The notes under the pieces are model-generated. The model saw only the letters and a program-made list of their open reading frames with translations, had not been told where the DNA came from and did not search any database. The position numbers were made by a program, and so were the translations under genes. Positions 47,179-57,290 of a DNA stretch of 64,000 nt are shown here, piece by piece (position 1 is the first letter of the stretch; the number at the start of each line of letters is the position of its first letter). Origin of the DNA: Chloroflexales bacterium ZM16-3 (GTDB lineage: Bacteria; Chloroflexota; Chloroflexia; Chloroflexales; Chloroflexaceae). The stretch covers positions 32,152 through 96,151 of the forward strand of contig RYFE02000019.1 in the NCBI GenBank assembly GCA_004138175.2, written 5' to 3'.

Positions 47179-47333
47179 TGGCTGCACTCCTTACACTCGG
47201 GAGGGAGGGTCTCAGGGAGGGCGAAGCCCTCCCTGGCCCTCCCCTCTCCTTGTGCGCTATTATACCCTGGCACCAACCGCCCGCGACAAAGAGACACGCC
47301 CATGGCTTTCTTCGACATGCCCATCATTCAATA

Positions 47334-48275
47334 TTATTCAACATTGCGCAGCAGCGCGGCCACCTCACGGATGTGGTCGGGGGTGGTGCGGCAGCAGCCG
47401 CCGATTATGCGGGCGCCGGCCTCGTACCACTGGCGGGCCTGCGCGCCGTAGGCCGCACACTCCGACACGCCGCTCCAGCTGTTGTTCTCGACGCGGTAGA
47501 CCTCGCCCGAGTTGGGGTATGCTAGCAGCGGCGTCTCGGTGACGGCGCGGGCGGCGGCGATCAGCTCGGGCACGAACTGCGGCGGCGTGCAGTTGACGCC
47601 CAAGGCGGCCACCTGCGGGTGCGCGCCGATCAAGGCAGCGCACGCGGCGAAGGGCTCGCCATTGCAGATGTGGGTGCCGTCTTTTGCGCTAAAGCTGACC
47701 CAGGCCATCAGATCGGGGAACTCCTCAAGCAGGCGCGTGATCGCCACCGCCTCAGTCAGGCAGGGGATGGTCTCGATAGCCAGGATGTCGGCCCCGGCGC
47801 TGGCGAGGACGGCCATGCGCGGGCGGTGGAAGGCGATCAGCTCATCCTCAGACAGGCCATAGTCGCCACGGTACTCCGAGCCGTCGTGTAGGAAGGCTCC
47901 ATAGGGGCCGATCGATGCGGCCACAATCGGGCGCGGGCGACCGACGCGGTTGGCCGGATCGGCCCAGAATTCATCGCGGGCCTCGGCAGCTATACGCACC
48001 GAGCGGCGCATCAGGTCGGCGGCGGCCTGGCCTCCCAGCCCGCGCCGGGCGAAGCCGGGGAAGGTGGCCTGGTAGCTGGCGGTGATCGCGCAATCGGCCC
48101 CGGCGGCGAAGTAGTCGGCGTGAACCTGACGGATCAGGGATGGGCTCTCCAGAAGGATACGGGCCGACCATAGCGGGTCGTTCAGGTCGCAGCCGCGCCG
48201 CTCAAGCTCGGTGGCCAGGGCACCGTCAAGAATGAGTGCCGGGTGGCTCTGGAGGATGGTGGTGATTGGGTTCAT
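47334..48275 (-). CDS. Homocysteine S-methyltransferase family protein
   Basis: 313 residues from the ATG at 48275. LDGALATELERRG opens the barrel; the zinc thiolate ligands are GVNCTPPQ and GGCCRTTPDHI near the C-terminus. This is the BHMT/MmuM-type fold that transfers a methyl group from S-methylmethionine or a similar donor to homocysteine. Length and motif order fit MmuM, but the donor cannot be proven. A heptanucleotide cluster (ATTCAAT/ATTCAAC) touches the 3' end. Confidence 0.85.
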   Translation of the reverse strand: MNPITTILQSHPALILDGALATELERRGCDLNDPLWSARILLESPSLIRQVHADYFAAGADCAITASYQATFPGFARRGLGGQAAADLMRRSVRIAAEARDEFWADPANRVGRPRPIVAASIGPYGAFLHDGSEYRGDYGLSEDELIAFHRPRMAVLASAGADILAIETIPCLTEAVAITRLLEEFPDLMAWVSFSAKDGTHICNGEPFAACAALIGAHPQVAALGVNCTPPQFVPELIAAARAVTETPLLAYPNSGEVYRVENNSWSGVSECAAYGAQARQWYEAGARIIGGCCRTTPDHIREVAALLRNVE

Positions 48276-48599
48276 ATGTGAAAAGTGGTACAAAATACAA
48301 CATAGATGCGGCATGGCATACATGCATACTACACTGATCCCGCCCAACACTCAACTCTCCCCCAACCCCTAATGGGCGAGGCCGACGCGCTGGCCGAGCC
48401 GGCCTGATCTATCTGGCCCTATGCCGGTAGGGCTCCGTCATTGTCATCCAGCGCCGCCGCCGTGGGGCTGAAGCCCTCGGCTCTCTTTTTACGAAGGCCG
48501 CCTACGCGGCCTGACTGAGGCTGCGCAGGCGGCCTTTGCAGACGGTAGCCTGCGGCTTCAGCCGCCGGGCGCAGGGAGCTGAACAACAATGACGTGGCC
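48276..48599. repeat. Intergenic region with GCTGAAGCC-type palindromic repeat
   Basis: GGGGCTGAAGCCCTCGGC and GCGGCTTCAGCC flank GGCCGCCTACGCGGCC and GGCTGCGCAGGCGGCC, a nested palindromic block related to 46120-46330 and 52680-52850. No gene seen. Confidence 0.65.
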
Positions 48600-49286
<687 letters not shown>

Positions 49287-49302
49287 AGAACGGTGTCCTC
49301 AT

Positions 49303-50490
49303 CTACCCGCTCAGCCCGAGGGCGCGCAGCGGCTCGATCTTCAGGATGGTGCGCGCCGAGACGAGCGCGGCGGCTGGCCCGGCGGCGAAGAGCGACAGGA
49401 TCGTGATCGTGATCTTGGTGCCGCTGAAGACGATAGGGATCGATGCCGGGAGCACCTGGGCCATCAACCACATCACCGCGCCGCCGATGCTGAGCCCCAC
49501 TATCAGGGTGATCATGATCTGGATCAGCAGCGTGGTGATAACCATTATGCTGGATGCACCAATCGCCTCAAGCATACCGATCTGGGCCACCTTCTGGAGC
49601 GTCTGGATCTGGAAGAAGCTACCGACGATTAGCACGACGATCAGCAGCATAAAACTCTGCTGCATGCTGATCGTCGACTGCATATCGTTGTAGCCCTGGG
49701 TGGTGCGGTAGGCCGTCACCGGGTCGGTGACATCAACCTGGCTAACTGTGCGCTCGATCTCGTTGGCCACAACCAGAGGCGATGCCGACTGCTCAAGCTT
49801 GACGGCGGCCACATTGAAGAGGAGGTCGGCCCCCTCGTTGCCGCCAGGAGTCTCCTGTGGCCGGATGCGCTCCCAGCGCCGCAGCGGCACGAAGATGCTG
49901 GGGGTGTAGTTCACCTTGCGGCCCTCGGCGAAGCCAAGCACACGCAGGTCGTAGTGCTGCTCCTCCATGCCCTGCACCACCTTCAGCGTGATCGTCGCCC
50001 CCAGCGGGATGCCCAGCCGCTCTACGACGTGACGGTCGAGCACAACGTGGGCCGCGCGGCTGTCGTTGAGCGGCTCACCGGCGAAGACGGTGGGCGCGCC
50101 GGGCTCCCCCGGCTCAACGCCGATCAGCGCGACATCCAGCCCCTCGGCGGGGTCGCCGTTGATGGCGATGATCGCGGCCGTGCTGACCCCGACCGGGCCG
50201 ACCGCAGCCACGCCGGGGACGCGGCGGATCTGGCTGAGCCGCGAGCGCCCGAGCCGGCTCGCCGGCAGTTGGTAGTCCACATCCTGCTGGAAGACGATCA
50301 GCTCCGAGCCCATGCGGTCGAAGTACTCGCTGGCTCCCATGGCCAGCCCGTCGCCCAGGGCTGAGGTAAAGAGCACCAGCAGCGTGATCAGCGCGACGAT
50401 CAGGAAGACTGCGGTGAAGCGGCGCTTGTTGCGCGCCATCTCTTTGATGGCGAGGTAGAGCGGTAGCATATATGTCGTGATACCTGTCAC
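49303..50490 (-). CDS. ABC transporter permease, FtsX-like
   Basis: 395 residues with the MacB/FtsX layout: one N-terminal helix (FTAVFLIVALITLLVLFTSALGDGL), a ~220-residue periplasmic domain, then three helices (~270-385: SFMLLIVVLIVGSFFQIQTLQKVAQIGMLEAIGAS; LLIQIMITLIVGLSIGGAVMWLM; ITILSLFAAGPAAALVSARTILKIEPLRALG). The ATG is preceded by a ribosome-site-like GGTATCACGAC only weakly. Operon with the ATPase downstream. Confidence 0.9.
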   Translation of the reverse strand: MTGITTYMLPLYLAIKEMARNKRRFTAVFLIVALITLLVLFTSALGDGLAMGASEYFDRMGSELIVFQQDVDYQLPASRLGRSRLSQIRRVPGVAAVGPVGVSTAAIIAINGDPAEGLDVALIGVEPGEPGAPTVFAGEPLNDSRAAHVVLDRHVVERLGIPLGATITLKVVQGMEEQHYDLRVLGFAEGRKVNYTPSIFVPLRRWERIRPQETPGGNEGADLLFNVAAVKLEQSASPLVVANEIERTVSQVDVTDPVTAYRTTQGYNDMQSTISMQQSFMLLIVVLIVGSFFQIQTLQKVAQIGMLEAIGASSIMVITTLLIQIMITLIVGLSIGGAVMWLMAQVLPASIPIVFSGTKITITILSLFAAGPAAALVSARTILKIEPLRALGLSG

Positions 50491-50653
50491 GGAATATAGT
50501 CAGAACTGACTATTCACGCCTGGATTATACCGGCCAGCGCCATGCCTGTCAAGCAGGGATGCGGCGCACCCATGGCTGATCGCATGGCAGCTCGTCACAC
50601 ATGTCACGCTGAGCGAAGCGAAGCGTGACATGGCGAGTTTTGCTCTATTGCAG

Positions 50654-50727
50654 TTTTTTATCGGGTTTGGACGGCGAAGCCGTCCAAACCCGATAAAAAA
50701 CACGTCCTGGGGCGAAGCCCCAGGACG
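50654..50727. terminator. Two consecutive strong hairpins
   Basis: ATCGGGTTTGGACGGC-GAA-GCCGTCCAAACCCGAT with flanking T and A runs (50654-50701) is a bidirectional terminator. CGTCCTGGGGC-GAA-GCCCCAGGACG (50704-50727) follows directly. Both have a GAA loop, like the hairpin at 31529. Confidence 0.85.
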
Positions 50728-50756
50728 TTCCAACAACCCTGACTGAAGCTCGCGCT

Positions 50757-52556
50757 TTATTGCGCAAACTCGTCGGTCACATCATCAACCTGCAGGGTCT
50801 CATCAACCGTGCCGTCGCCGCCGTAGTCCACATCGAGCGCCATGGGCTCGCCATTGCCCGGCCAGAGCAGATAGTCGACATAGACCACGTCGTCGGGCAG
50901 TAGCTCGATGCCCTCAGCGCCGAAGACCTGCTCGCCCTGGTCATCGTAGCGGGCCACCACCAGGCTGTAGCTACCGGCCTCTGCGTTGTCGATCGTGTCG
51001 ATGCTCAGCCAGCCCTCCTTGGTGTCGAGCGAGAGGTTCAGCGCCTCGCCGGCGGCCATCGCCTCGCCGTAGACCCCGAACTGATAGTCGGCGGCGTCGG
51101 TCTCCACGGCCACCAGCAAGAAGGGCGTCTCGCCGCTCTCGGTGCGGTAGGAGATCAGGCTGCCGTCGGGCGACACGTCGAGCGTGTCGACCTGGCCCGG
51201 ATCAAGGATGATGTCGCTCACCTCCAGGGCATAGCCGGGGCCAATCATCGTCACCGTCGAGTTCGTCGGCTCGGTCAGCTGGCTGCCGTCGATGCTGATC
51301 GTAAAGTCGATGTTGGTCGGGATGTAGTAGACCGGCTCGGCGTTCTCGTCCCAGACGTTCACCCCGAACTTGTTCGAGTTCGAGAGCGAGCCGGCGATCT
51401 CGTTGACGAATACGCCATCCTTGAAGCCGACGCTGCGCCCCTCGGCGTCAGTGATCAGCAGGTCGGCGTCACCTTCTAGCCAGACCTCGTTGTACTGGGT
51501 CTGCCCGGCCTGGAGCATCATACCGCCAGCGCGCGCCGTGCTCTGGCCCTGGCAGAACGGACACTCCTGCTGGCCGAGGCGCGGCCCGATCGGGGCCAGC
51601 TCAAGGGTGATGGTCGATGCGTCGCCCTCGTAGTTGCCCTCGGCCTCGGCGGGGTTGGTGGAGCCCGAGTAGCTCCAGGTGTCATTGTTGGTGTCCACCT
51701 CAACCGCCCTGGCCTGGCCGGGGTAGTTATTGTCGTACACCATGATCCAGTAGATGCCGTTGCCGCGATCCTCGACGGCGTAGGGCGTGATCGCGTGCCC
51801 GCCGGTGAAGTCGCGCTTGTAGATGCCCAGGGCGTACTGGTCGCTGCCTGAGGGGCCGGCGGCGAAGGAGGTGAGCAGCGTGTTCACCACACCGCTGGGG
51901 GTCTGCTGGACGATGCCGGAGCGGGCGGGCTGGGTGGACTGGGTGGCCCACCAGTAGGCGATCTCGCGCTGGAGCGGCTCGTTGCCAGCGATCTGGAGAT
52001 CGGGCGTGCTGGACGACCCGAAGGCGTTGGGGTCAACCTGGCCGGTGTAGAGCAGGTTGCTGAGGACGGCCATGCCCTCGCAGTGGCCGCCGTTCATGGC
52101 CTGGTTGATCTGCTGGAGCCACTGCTCGCCGGGCGGGGTGAGGATGCACTGCCCGTCCTGGATCGTGGCGCAGGCCTGGTCGCCGAACATGCGCTGGAGG
52201 TCGCTGGGGGTGAGGTTTGTCTCGCCCTGGCCGCCGTAGTTCTCGAACGAGAAGCCGTTGGCATCGGGGCGGAAGCCGAGGTCGGAGGCGTAGGTGCCGC
52301 TGGTGTCGACGCTACCGTCGGCCCCGCTCGATGGGCCTGAGCTATCGCCTCGCTCCGGGGCGGCGGTGGGTTCGTCTGCCGGGGCGGGCTCGTCTGTCGG
52401 GGCGGGTTCATCTGTCGGGGCGGGCTCATCGGCAGGCGCGACGGCGACGGCGGTGTTCTCTGGGACAGGGGCTTCGGCGGCGGGCTCGTCGCCGCAGGCG
52501 GCGATCATGAGCAGGAGGGCGAGCGCGAGGAGCAGGCGGGGGATGCGCAGGTGCAT
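50757..52556 (-). CDS. Exported lipoprotein of unknown function
   Basis: 599 residues from the ATG at 52556. MHLRIPRLLLALALLLMIAACGDE is a lipoprotein signal. Residues ~25-60 are a low-complexity linker of repeated DEPAPT units. The body is a secreted domain: GGHCEGMAVLSNLLYTGQ and GGHAITPYAVEDRGNGIYWIMVYDNNYPGQ resemble papain-like cysteine peptidase folds, with Cys and His in the right order (C-x-G-M; GGHAITPYAV). Two CxxC cysteines (CPFCQ) and a beta-rich C-terminal half follow. Peptidase activity is possible but not shown. Confidence 0.6.
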   Translation of the reverse strand: MHLRIPRLLLALALLLMIAACGDEPAAEAPVPENTAVAVAPADEPAPTDEPAPTDEPAPADEPTAAPERGDSSGPSSGADGSVDTSGTYASDLGFRPDANGFSFENYGGQGETNLTPSDLQRMFGDQACATIQDGQCILTPPGEQWLQQINQAMNGGHCEGMAVLSNLLYTGQVDPNAFGSSSTPDLQIAGNEPLQREIAYWWATQSTQPARSGIVQQTPSGVVNTLLTSFAAGPSGSDQYALGIYKRDFTGGHAITPYAVEDRGNGIYWIMVYDNNYPGQARAVEVDTNNDTWSYSGSTNPAEAEGNYEGDASTITLELAPIGPRLGQQECPFCQGQSTARAGGMMLQAGQTQYNEVWLEGDADLLITDAEGRSVGFKDGVFVNEIAGSLSNSNKFGVNVWDENAEPVYYIPTNIDFTISIDGSQLTEPTNSTVTMIGPGYALEVSDIILDPGQVDTLDVSPDGSLISYRTESGETPFLLVAVETDAADYQFGVYGEAMAAGEALNLSLDTKEGWLSIDTIDNAEAGSYSLVVARYDDQGEQVFGAEGIELLPDDVVYVDYLLWPGNGEPMALDVDYGGDGTVDETLQVDDVTDEFAQ

Positions 52557-52562
52557 AGGCAT

Positions 52563-52957
52563 CAGTGGTTACCTTTCTATATATGGTTTCACCGAAGCAT
52601 AGCACACAGGGCACCTAATGTCCGCATAGTAATTGGGCGTTTGCAAAAAATCGCCCGGACTGTACACGCAGGGCATGGGCAACGTCCTGAGCGCCCCACG
52701 GCTGGCGACTGAAGTCGCGCCGACGGGGCGCGTTGCGCCGGGCGTCGGCGCAGGCCGACGCCGGAACCGCCCGCGCAGGCGGGCGGCTGGCCGCAGGCCC
52801 CCGCGACGCGGCTTCAGCCGCCAGCGACAATGCAACAGCCCGGCACGTAAACGGGCAGGGCGCTCAGGGTGACAGGGTGATTGCGTGTATACTGGCTGCG
52901 CATGTCGTGCGGGCACCCACGAGCCGAGTAGGTCACAGCCCACTGGAAAGAGCAACA
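52563..52957. repeat. Intergenic region dominated by a dispersed GC-rich repeat
   Basis: At 52680-52850: GGCGACTGAAGTCGCGCC, CGGGCGTCGGCGCAGGCCGACGCC, CCGCCCGCGCAGGCGGGCGG and GCGACGCGGCTTCAGCCGCC. It aligns with the block at 46120-46270, including the flanking GCAACGTCCTG, so the two are copies of one element. No gene supported. Confidence 0.7.
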
Positions 52958-53515
52958 ATGCGAGACTCATCCGCTGAATCGCTATGTGAGCTTATCGTCT
53001 ATGTGTGCCCGGTCGGCCCCCTGGCCGAGCAGGTCGCCGCCTTCTACGCGGCCAGCCGGGCGCGGTTTGGCTCCAATAGCGCGCACGCCTACCCGCCCCA
53101 CATCACGCTCACCGGCTTCTTCCACGACGATGCGGCGGCCATCCCGGGCTATATCGCCGCCCTGGGCGCCGCCCACGCGGAGGCCATAGCCGCCCGCCCC
53201 GAGCTGCCAATCACGATCCGCGAGCTGGCGCTCCGCGACAGATTCCATGGCCTGCTGATCGAATCGCTCTGGCTGGAGGCGCTCGCCGCCGACTTCGCCG
53301 CCGGGGCCAACTCGCCCTCGCGCCGCGACGAGCTGCGCCTGAAGGGTTTGCTGCACCTCAGCCTGGCCTACGGCTTCCGCTCGAAGGATGGGTCGGCCCT
53401 GGCCGATATGGTCGCCTCAATGGTCGATGTCGCCGCACCCGTGGCATGGGAGCTACGATTCTACGAGCGGCGGCTCGATGGCGGCTGGGTCTGCCATGCC
53501 AGATGGGGGCTGTAG
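52958..53515 (+). CDS. 2H phosphoesterase-like protein (2'-5' RNA ligase fold)
   Basis: 185 residues from the ATG at 52958. Two HxS/T motifs define the 2H superfamily: PPHITLTGFF and LLHLSLAYGF. Length and spacing match LigT/cyclic phosphodiesterase-like proteins, which open 2',3'-cyclic phosphates or ligate RNA. The first motif is HIT and the second HLS, both active forms. The TAG stop lies at the start of a GTAGGGGCGCAGCGCG palindrome. Confidence 0.75.
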   Translation: MRDSSAESLCELIVYVCPVGPLAEQVAAFYAASRARFGSNSAHAYPPHITLTGFFHDDAAAIPGYIAALGAAHAEAIAARPELPITIRELALRDRFHGLLIESLWLEALAADFAAGANSPSRRDELRLKGLLHLSLAYGFRSKDGSALADMVASMVDVAAPVAWELRFYERRLDGGWVCHARWGL

Positions 53516-53535
53516 GGGCGCAGCGCGCAGCATCC

Positions 53536-53898
53536 CTATCCGTACATCCGCACGAACCCCTCGACATCCAGCAGGTCGTCGAAGCGCGCCTCCAGCGTGG
53601 CCCGATCCCAGTCCCACCAGGCGATCCGCAGCAGGGCCGCGACCACATCCTCATCAAAGCGCAGGCGTGTGGGTCGGGCAGGCACGCCTACGGCGATGGT
53701 GTAGGGTGGCACATCGTGCGTCACCTCGGCCCCGGAGCCGATCACCGCGCCGGTACCGACGCTCACCTCGTGGGTCTCGGACTCGACCTCGACCGGGCTG
53801 GCGTTGCGCCACTTGGCGATGAAGGAGACGTACTGCTCCATGTCGCGGTACTGGCCCTGGCCCGGCGTTTGATTCATCAGCGAGACGAGATGTACCAT
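53536..53898 (-). pseudogene. Hexapeptide (left-handed beta-helix) acetyltransferase fragment, Vat-like
   Basis: 120 residues. [34 protein letters not shown] is the end of a hexapeptide acyltransferase, and the following [19 protein letters not shown] matches the C-terminus of Vat/CatB xenobiotic acetyltransferases. The preceding coils with the catalytic His (NDVWIG...) are missing: [15 protein letters not shown] jumps straight into the last coil. An internal deletion is likely, leaving a non-functional remnant. Confidence 0.65.
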
Positions 53899-53905
53899 CC
53901 CGCGA

Positions 53906-54112
53906 TCAAAGCAGATCGGCCAGCGACGGCGCGACGACGGGCGTTGGCACTTCGTAGCGCGCGTGGATGCGCAGGTCGATCAGCAGATCGTCCCGCAGCT
54001 CATGGACAGCCGTACTCATCTGCCGGGCGTGCTCGCCAGAGCGGTGGTTTGTGCTGCGGCCCGAGACGCCATCCCAGAACGAGAGCGCCGCATGGTGTAC
54101 TCGTTTGCACAT
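53906..54112 (-). CDS. Short hypothetical protein, possibly a fragment
   Basis: 68 residues from the ATG at 54112 ([19 protein letters not shown]). No recognisable domain. [20 protein letters not shown] suggests a small helical/strand fragment. It lies between the acetyltransferase remnant and a terminator and may be debris of the same rearrangement. Confidence 0.3.
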   Translation of the reverse strand: MCKRVHHAALSFWDGVSGRSTNHRSGEHARQMSTAVHELRDDLLIDLRIHARYEVPTPVVAPSLADLL

Positions 54113-54116
54113 TGAG

Positions 54117-54162
54117 AAGACCCTGGCGGTGATCAGCTCAAGCCGATCATTGCCAGGGTCTT
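54117..54162. terminator. Hairpin terminator
   Basis: AAGACCCTGGC pairs with GCCAGGGTCTT around a structured loop (TGATC/GATCA), followed by TTTCG. It separates the fragments above from the tRNA gene. Confidence 0.75.
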
Positions 54163-54248
54163 TTCGTTGCGAGCGCACTATCTTGTCTACAGAAGCCAAA
54201 ATGAGGCGGCAAGCACATATTGGCTTGCCGCCCCGCTTTGTTTCTCGG

Positions 54249-54339
54249 TGGCGGGGAGAGGGAGATTCGAACTCCCGAGGGCTTTTTAGACCCTACTCGT
54301 TTTCGAGACGAGCACGTTCAACCGCTCCGTCATCTCCCC
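54249..54339 (-). tRNA. tRNA-Ser(CGA)
   Basis: Read leftward: acceptor GGGGAGA (54333-54339) pairs with TCTCCCC (54253-54259); discriminator G; CCA is encoded at 54249-54251. The anticodon arm is CTCGT-CTCGAAA-ACGAG with anticodon CGA. A long variable arm (TAGGGTCT...AAGCCCT) and T arm GGGAG-TTCGAAT-CTCCC complete a class II serine tRNA. It reads UCG codons. Confidence 0.95.
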
Positions 54340-54480
54340 AGACAACGGGGCGTATTATACGATGCTCACTGCATCTGCGCAAGTGGGGCGCTATTGCATG
54401 CCCAGCCCCAGTAGGCTATCCTACCCAGCACATGATCAGCGTCGGGCGCAGCGTTGCGCCCGCACAGCAGGAGGAACGCG

Positions 54481-54894
54481 ATGGCTACCGAGCATGTGCC
54501 TCAGCCACCGGTATGTCGAGTTGTCAGCTCGCAGAGCACATACGCTGGGAAGCAGGGGCTTACCTACTCCGCGGGCATCTCCGCAGAGAGCGTGGGGTCG
54601 CAGGCGATCTGTATGCACATGCTTCGGCTACCGCCGGGTGCGCGGGCCGTGGCCCACTTGCACGAGAGCCATGAGACAGCGATCTATATGCTCAGCGGGA
54701 TATCTGAGATGTACTATGGCGAGCGGCTTGAGCAGCACCTCGTCGTCCGGGCTGGCGAATATCTCTACATCCCGGCGGGTGTGCCCCATCAGCCCTTCAA
54801 TCCCTACGACACCGAGGCTGTTGCCTTAATCGCTCGCACTGACCCCAACGAGCAGGAGAGCGTTGTCGTCCGGCCCGACCTGAGCAGGCAATAG
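54481..54894 (+). CDS. Cupin-domain protein
   Basis: 137 residues, AGGAGG nine bases before the ATG. The two cupin motifs are visible: PGARAVAHLHESHETAIYMLSG (His-x-His ... Glu) and GEYLYIPAGVPHQPFN (His). The metal-binding set H-H-E-H is intact, so it may bind Fe or Mn. Small single-cupin proteins of this kind include dioxygenases, isomerases and sugar-binding proteins; the role here is open. Confidence 0.88.
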   Translation: MATEHVPQPPVCRVVSSQSTYAGKQGLTYSAGISAESVGSQAICMHMLRLPPGARAVAHLHESHETAIYMLSGISEMYYGERLEQHLVVRAGEYLYIPAGVPHQPFNPYDTEAVALIARTDPNEQESVVVRPDLSRQ

Positions 54895-54896
54895 CC

Positions 54897-54962
54897 AAAA
54901 GGGGACAGGGGATAGACCCGAGTCTATCCCCTGTCCCCTGTCCCCTGTCCCCTGTCCCCTGT
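54897..54962. repeat. Inverted heptanucleotide cluster
   Basis: GGGGACA-GGGGATA faces TATCCCC followed by four TGTCCCC units. It separates the cupin gene and the SPFH gene and forms a ~18-bp hairpin. Confidence 0.95.
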
Positions 54963-54965
54963 AGC

Positions 54966-55988
54966 TTACGGGGTTGTGGCTGGCTCGGTGGCCGGCTGGG
55001 TCGGCGCGGGCACTGGGATGACCGACGAGGCCGAGCTGTCGTTGCTCATCTGGTTGAGCAGCAGGGTCACGTTGGTGTTCGGGTCGAGGAACCACATGTT
55101 GCCGTTCTGGAGCATCTCGACCATCAGCTCGCGCTTGCGCAGCTCGTACAGCTCGGGGTTCTCGCGCCAGTACTTGCCCTCGATTGCTCGCACCTGCGCG
55201 TCGCGGTTTGCCGCCTCAAGGGATGCGGCGGTCTTGCCCTTCTCGCGGGTCAGGGATACGGTGGCCTCCTGCTCGGCCTGGAACAGGTTGTTGTTCTGCT
55301 GGGCCTCGATCTGCTGGCGGCGCTTCTCCTCGGTCTCGATCTGTACCTCCAGGTTGGCCTTCTCGGCCAGCAGCTGAGCGTAGGCGTCGCCCACCTTAAT
55401 GTCCAGCACCTTGACCGCCTCCAGCTGCACGTAGAGCTGGGCCACCGGCGGGCGCTGGCCATCGCCGGCGGGGGTGGTCAGGAACTGGCGGATGCGGTCG
55501 GCGAAGCTGCCGCGGTCCGAGAGGGCCTGGTCGAGCGTGAACTGGGTGCTGGCGCTCTTGAGCGCGTCGTTGATGAAGCCGTCCAGGAAGGCGTTCAGCT
55601 GGTCGTCGCTGACACCGATCTCGCCGTAGGCCGCCTGTAGCGCCTCGGGCGAGGTGAGTCGGCTGTAGTCCACCTGGATGTCAATGTCGTAGAGCTGCTT
55701 GTCGCTGCTGGCCACATTTTGGGCGGCGGTGCGCGTCTGCCGGCGCACGTTCACCACCGAGATGCTGGTGAACGGGGCGAAGGGCCGGAAGAAGAGCCCC
55801 GGCTCCTGCACGCCCTCGACGCGGCCCTGGGTGATGATGATCCCGCGCTCGCCCTCATCGACCTGCTCGAACTTCATGGTGCTCAGGCCGACACCGACCA
55901 GCGCTAAGATGACGACAAGCCCGGCGATAAGACCAGCTCTGGAGCCCATGTTTCCTCCTGATCGGGGCGCGGTGTTGCGCTGTGACAT
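54966..55988 (-). CDS. SPFH/prohibitin-domain membrane protein
   Basis: 340 residues. A membrane helix at ~18-38 (AGLIAGLVVILALVGVGLS) precedes an SPFH domain: VDEGERGIIITQGRVEGVQEPGLFFRPF and VNVRRQTRTAAQNVASSDKQLYDIDIQVDYSR. A long coiled coil follows (LAEKANLEVQIETEEKRRQQIEAQQNNNLFQAEQEATVS). It resembles prohibitin/HflC-type scaffolds that form ring assemblies on membranes. No hflK partner is adjacent, so a stand-alone prohibitin role is likely. Confidence 0.85.
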   Translation of the reverse strand: MSQRNTAPRSGGNMGSRAGLIAGLVVILALVGVGLSTMKFEQVDEGERGIIITQGRVEGVQEPGLFFRPFAPFTSISVVNVRRQTRTAAQNVASSDKQLYDIDIQVDYSRLTSPEALQAAYGEIGVSDDQLNAFLDGFINDALKSASTQFTLDQALSDRGSFADRIRQFLTTPAGDGQRPPVAQLYVQLEAVKVLDIKVGDAYAQLLAEKANLEVQIETEEKRRQQIEAQQNNNLFQAEQEATVSLTREKGKTAASLEAANRDAQVRAIEGKYWRENPELYELRKRELMVEMLQNGNMWFLDPNTNVTLLLNQMSNDSSASSVIPVPAPTQPATEPATTP

Positions 55989-56066
55989 GCTTACCTCTTC
56001 TTTCGTTCTATGCGAGAATCTGCGCTCCTCACAAGCTAGTACGTAGGCTACACGCTAAAGGTTTCA

Positions 56067-56163
56067 CCGAAAAGAGAGCGGGGCGTGGAGAGAGCGCAAC
56101 TCTCTCCACTATAAAGAGGGCGGGGCGTGGAGAGAGCGCAGCTCTCTCCACGCCCCGCCCTCT
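56067..56163. terminator. Two related hairpins ending at the glycosyltransferase stop
   Basis: GAGAGCGGGGCGTGGAGAGAG...CTCTCTCCAC at ~56073-56115 and GAGGGCGGGGCGTGGAGAGAGC-GCA-GCTCTCTCCACGCCCCGCCCTC at 56116-56163. The second is a perfect 22-bp stem. The block is a tandem duplication. Confidence 0.8.
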
Positions 56164-57155
56164 TAGCGCCGGTCGCGCAGGCTGTAGGGCTGGCTCTCAT
56201 CCTCGAAGCCGAGGGCGTCGGCGACGATATAGAGCGGCCTGCCCTTCACCTCGTCGTAGATCCGGCCTACGTACTCGCCGATGATCCCGATTGAGACCAG
56301 CTGCACCGCCCCGAGGAAGAGCACCATCGCCAGGGTGCTGGCCTGCCCGTAGAAGGCCGAGTCGATCGGGTCGCCCGCGTAGAAGAGGCGCATCATCACC
56401 ACGGCGATCAGGAAGAGCAGGCTGAGCGCGGCGGTGATGAATCCCAGGTAGGTGGCCAGCTGGAGCGGTAGATAGCTGAAGCTGGTGATCCCGTCGAGCG
56501 CGAACTTGAGCATCTTGCGCAGCGGGTACTTGGTGTCGCCGGCCTTGCGGGCGTGGCGGCGGTAGGGCACGCCGGCCTGCTTGAAGCCCACCCACACCGA
56601 GAGCCCGCGCATAAAGCGGTGGTGCTCGCGCATGCGCGATAGGGTGTCCACCACCTTGCGATCCATCAGCCGGAAGTCGCCCGTGTCCACCGGGATGTTC
56701 ACGCTGGTGATCTGGACGATCAGGCGGTAGAACAGGGCCGCCGTAACTGTTTTGAACCAGGTCTCGCCCTCGCGCTCCGCACGCACCGCGTAGACCACCT
56801 CGTAGCCCTCGCGCCACTTGGCGACCAGATCGGGGATGACCTCGGGCGGATCCTGGAGATCTGAGTCGATCACCACTACGGCGTGGCCCTGGGCGTAGTC
56901 GGTGCCGGCGGTGATCGCCAGCTGGTGGCCGAAGTTTTTAGAGAAGTAGACCGCCTTCACCCGTGGGTCGCGCGCGTGGATGGCGCGCATCAGCTCGGGC
57001 GAGCGGTCGCGGCTGCCGTCGTTCACTAGCACGATCTCGAAGGGCTCGCCCAGCGGCTCTAGCGCCGCCGCCACCCGCTGGCAGAACTCCTCGATCAGCT
57101 GCTCTTCGTTATAGACCGGCGCGACCACCGAGATGGTGGGTTGTTCGTGGGTCAT
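56163..57155 (-). CDS. Glycosyltransferase family 2 with C-terminal membrane helices (GtrB/DPM1-like)
   Basis: 330 residues. SVVAPVYNEEQLIEEFCQRV and LVNDGSRDRSPELM begin the GT-A fold; VIDSDLQDPPEVIPDL carries the DxD metal site; DTGDFRLMDRKVVDTL matches polyprenyl-phosphate sugar transferases. Two helices at ~235-300 (YLPLQLATYLGFITAALSLLFLIAVVMM; TLAMVLFLGAVQLVSIGIIGEYVGRIYDE) complete the GtrB/ArnC-type architecture. It loads a sugar onto undecaprenyl phosphate at the inner membrane. Confidence 0.9.
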   Translation of the reverse strand: MTHEQPTISVVAPVYNEEQLIEEFCQRVAAALEPLGEPFEIVLVNDGSRDRSPELMRAIHARDPRVKAVYFSKNFGHQLAITAGTDYAQGHAVVVIDSDLQDPPEVIPDLVAKWREGYEVVYAVRAEREGETWFKTVTAALFYRLIVQITSVNIPVDTGDFRLMDRKVVDTLSRMREHHRFMRGLSVWVGFKQAGVPYRRHARKAGDTKYPLRKMLKFALDGITSFSYLPLQLATYLGFITAALSLLFLIAVVMMRLFYAGDPIDSAFYGQASTLAMVLFLGAVQLVSIGIIGEYVGRIYDEVKGRPLYIVADALGFEDESQPYSLRDRR

Positions 57156-57290
57156 AGATCCTCATGGCATTCTATAGGGATTGAGCCTGTCATGGGAAGG
57201 CGCGAGCGCAGCGAGCCACCAGGTTCAGTGCCTCAGTGGCTCAAGCATGCTGCTCAGTGCTATAGGCATCGCCCTATAGGATACCAGACT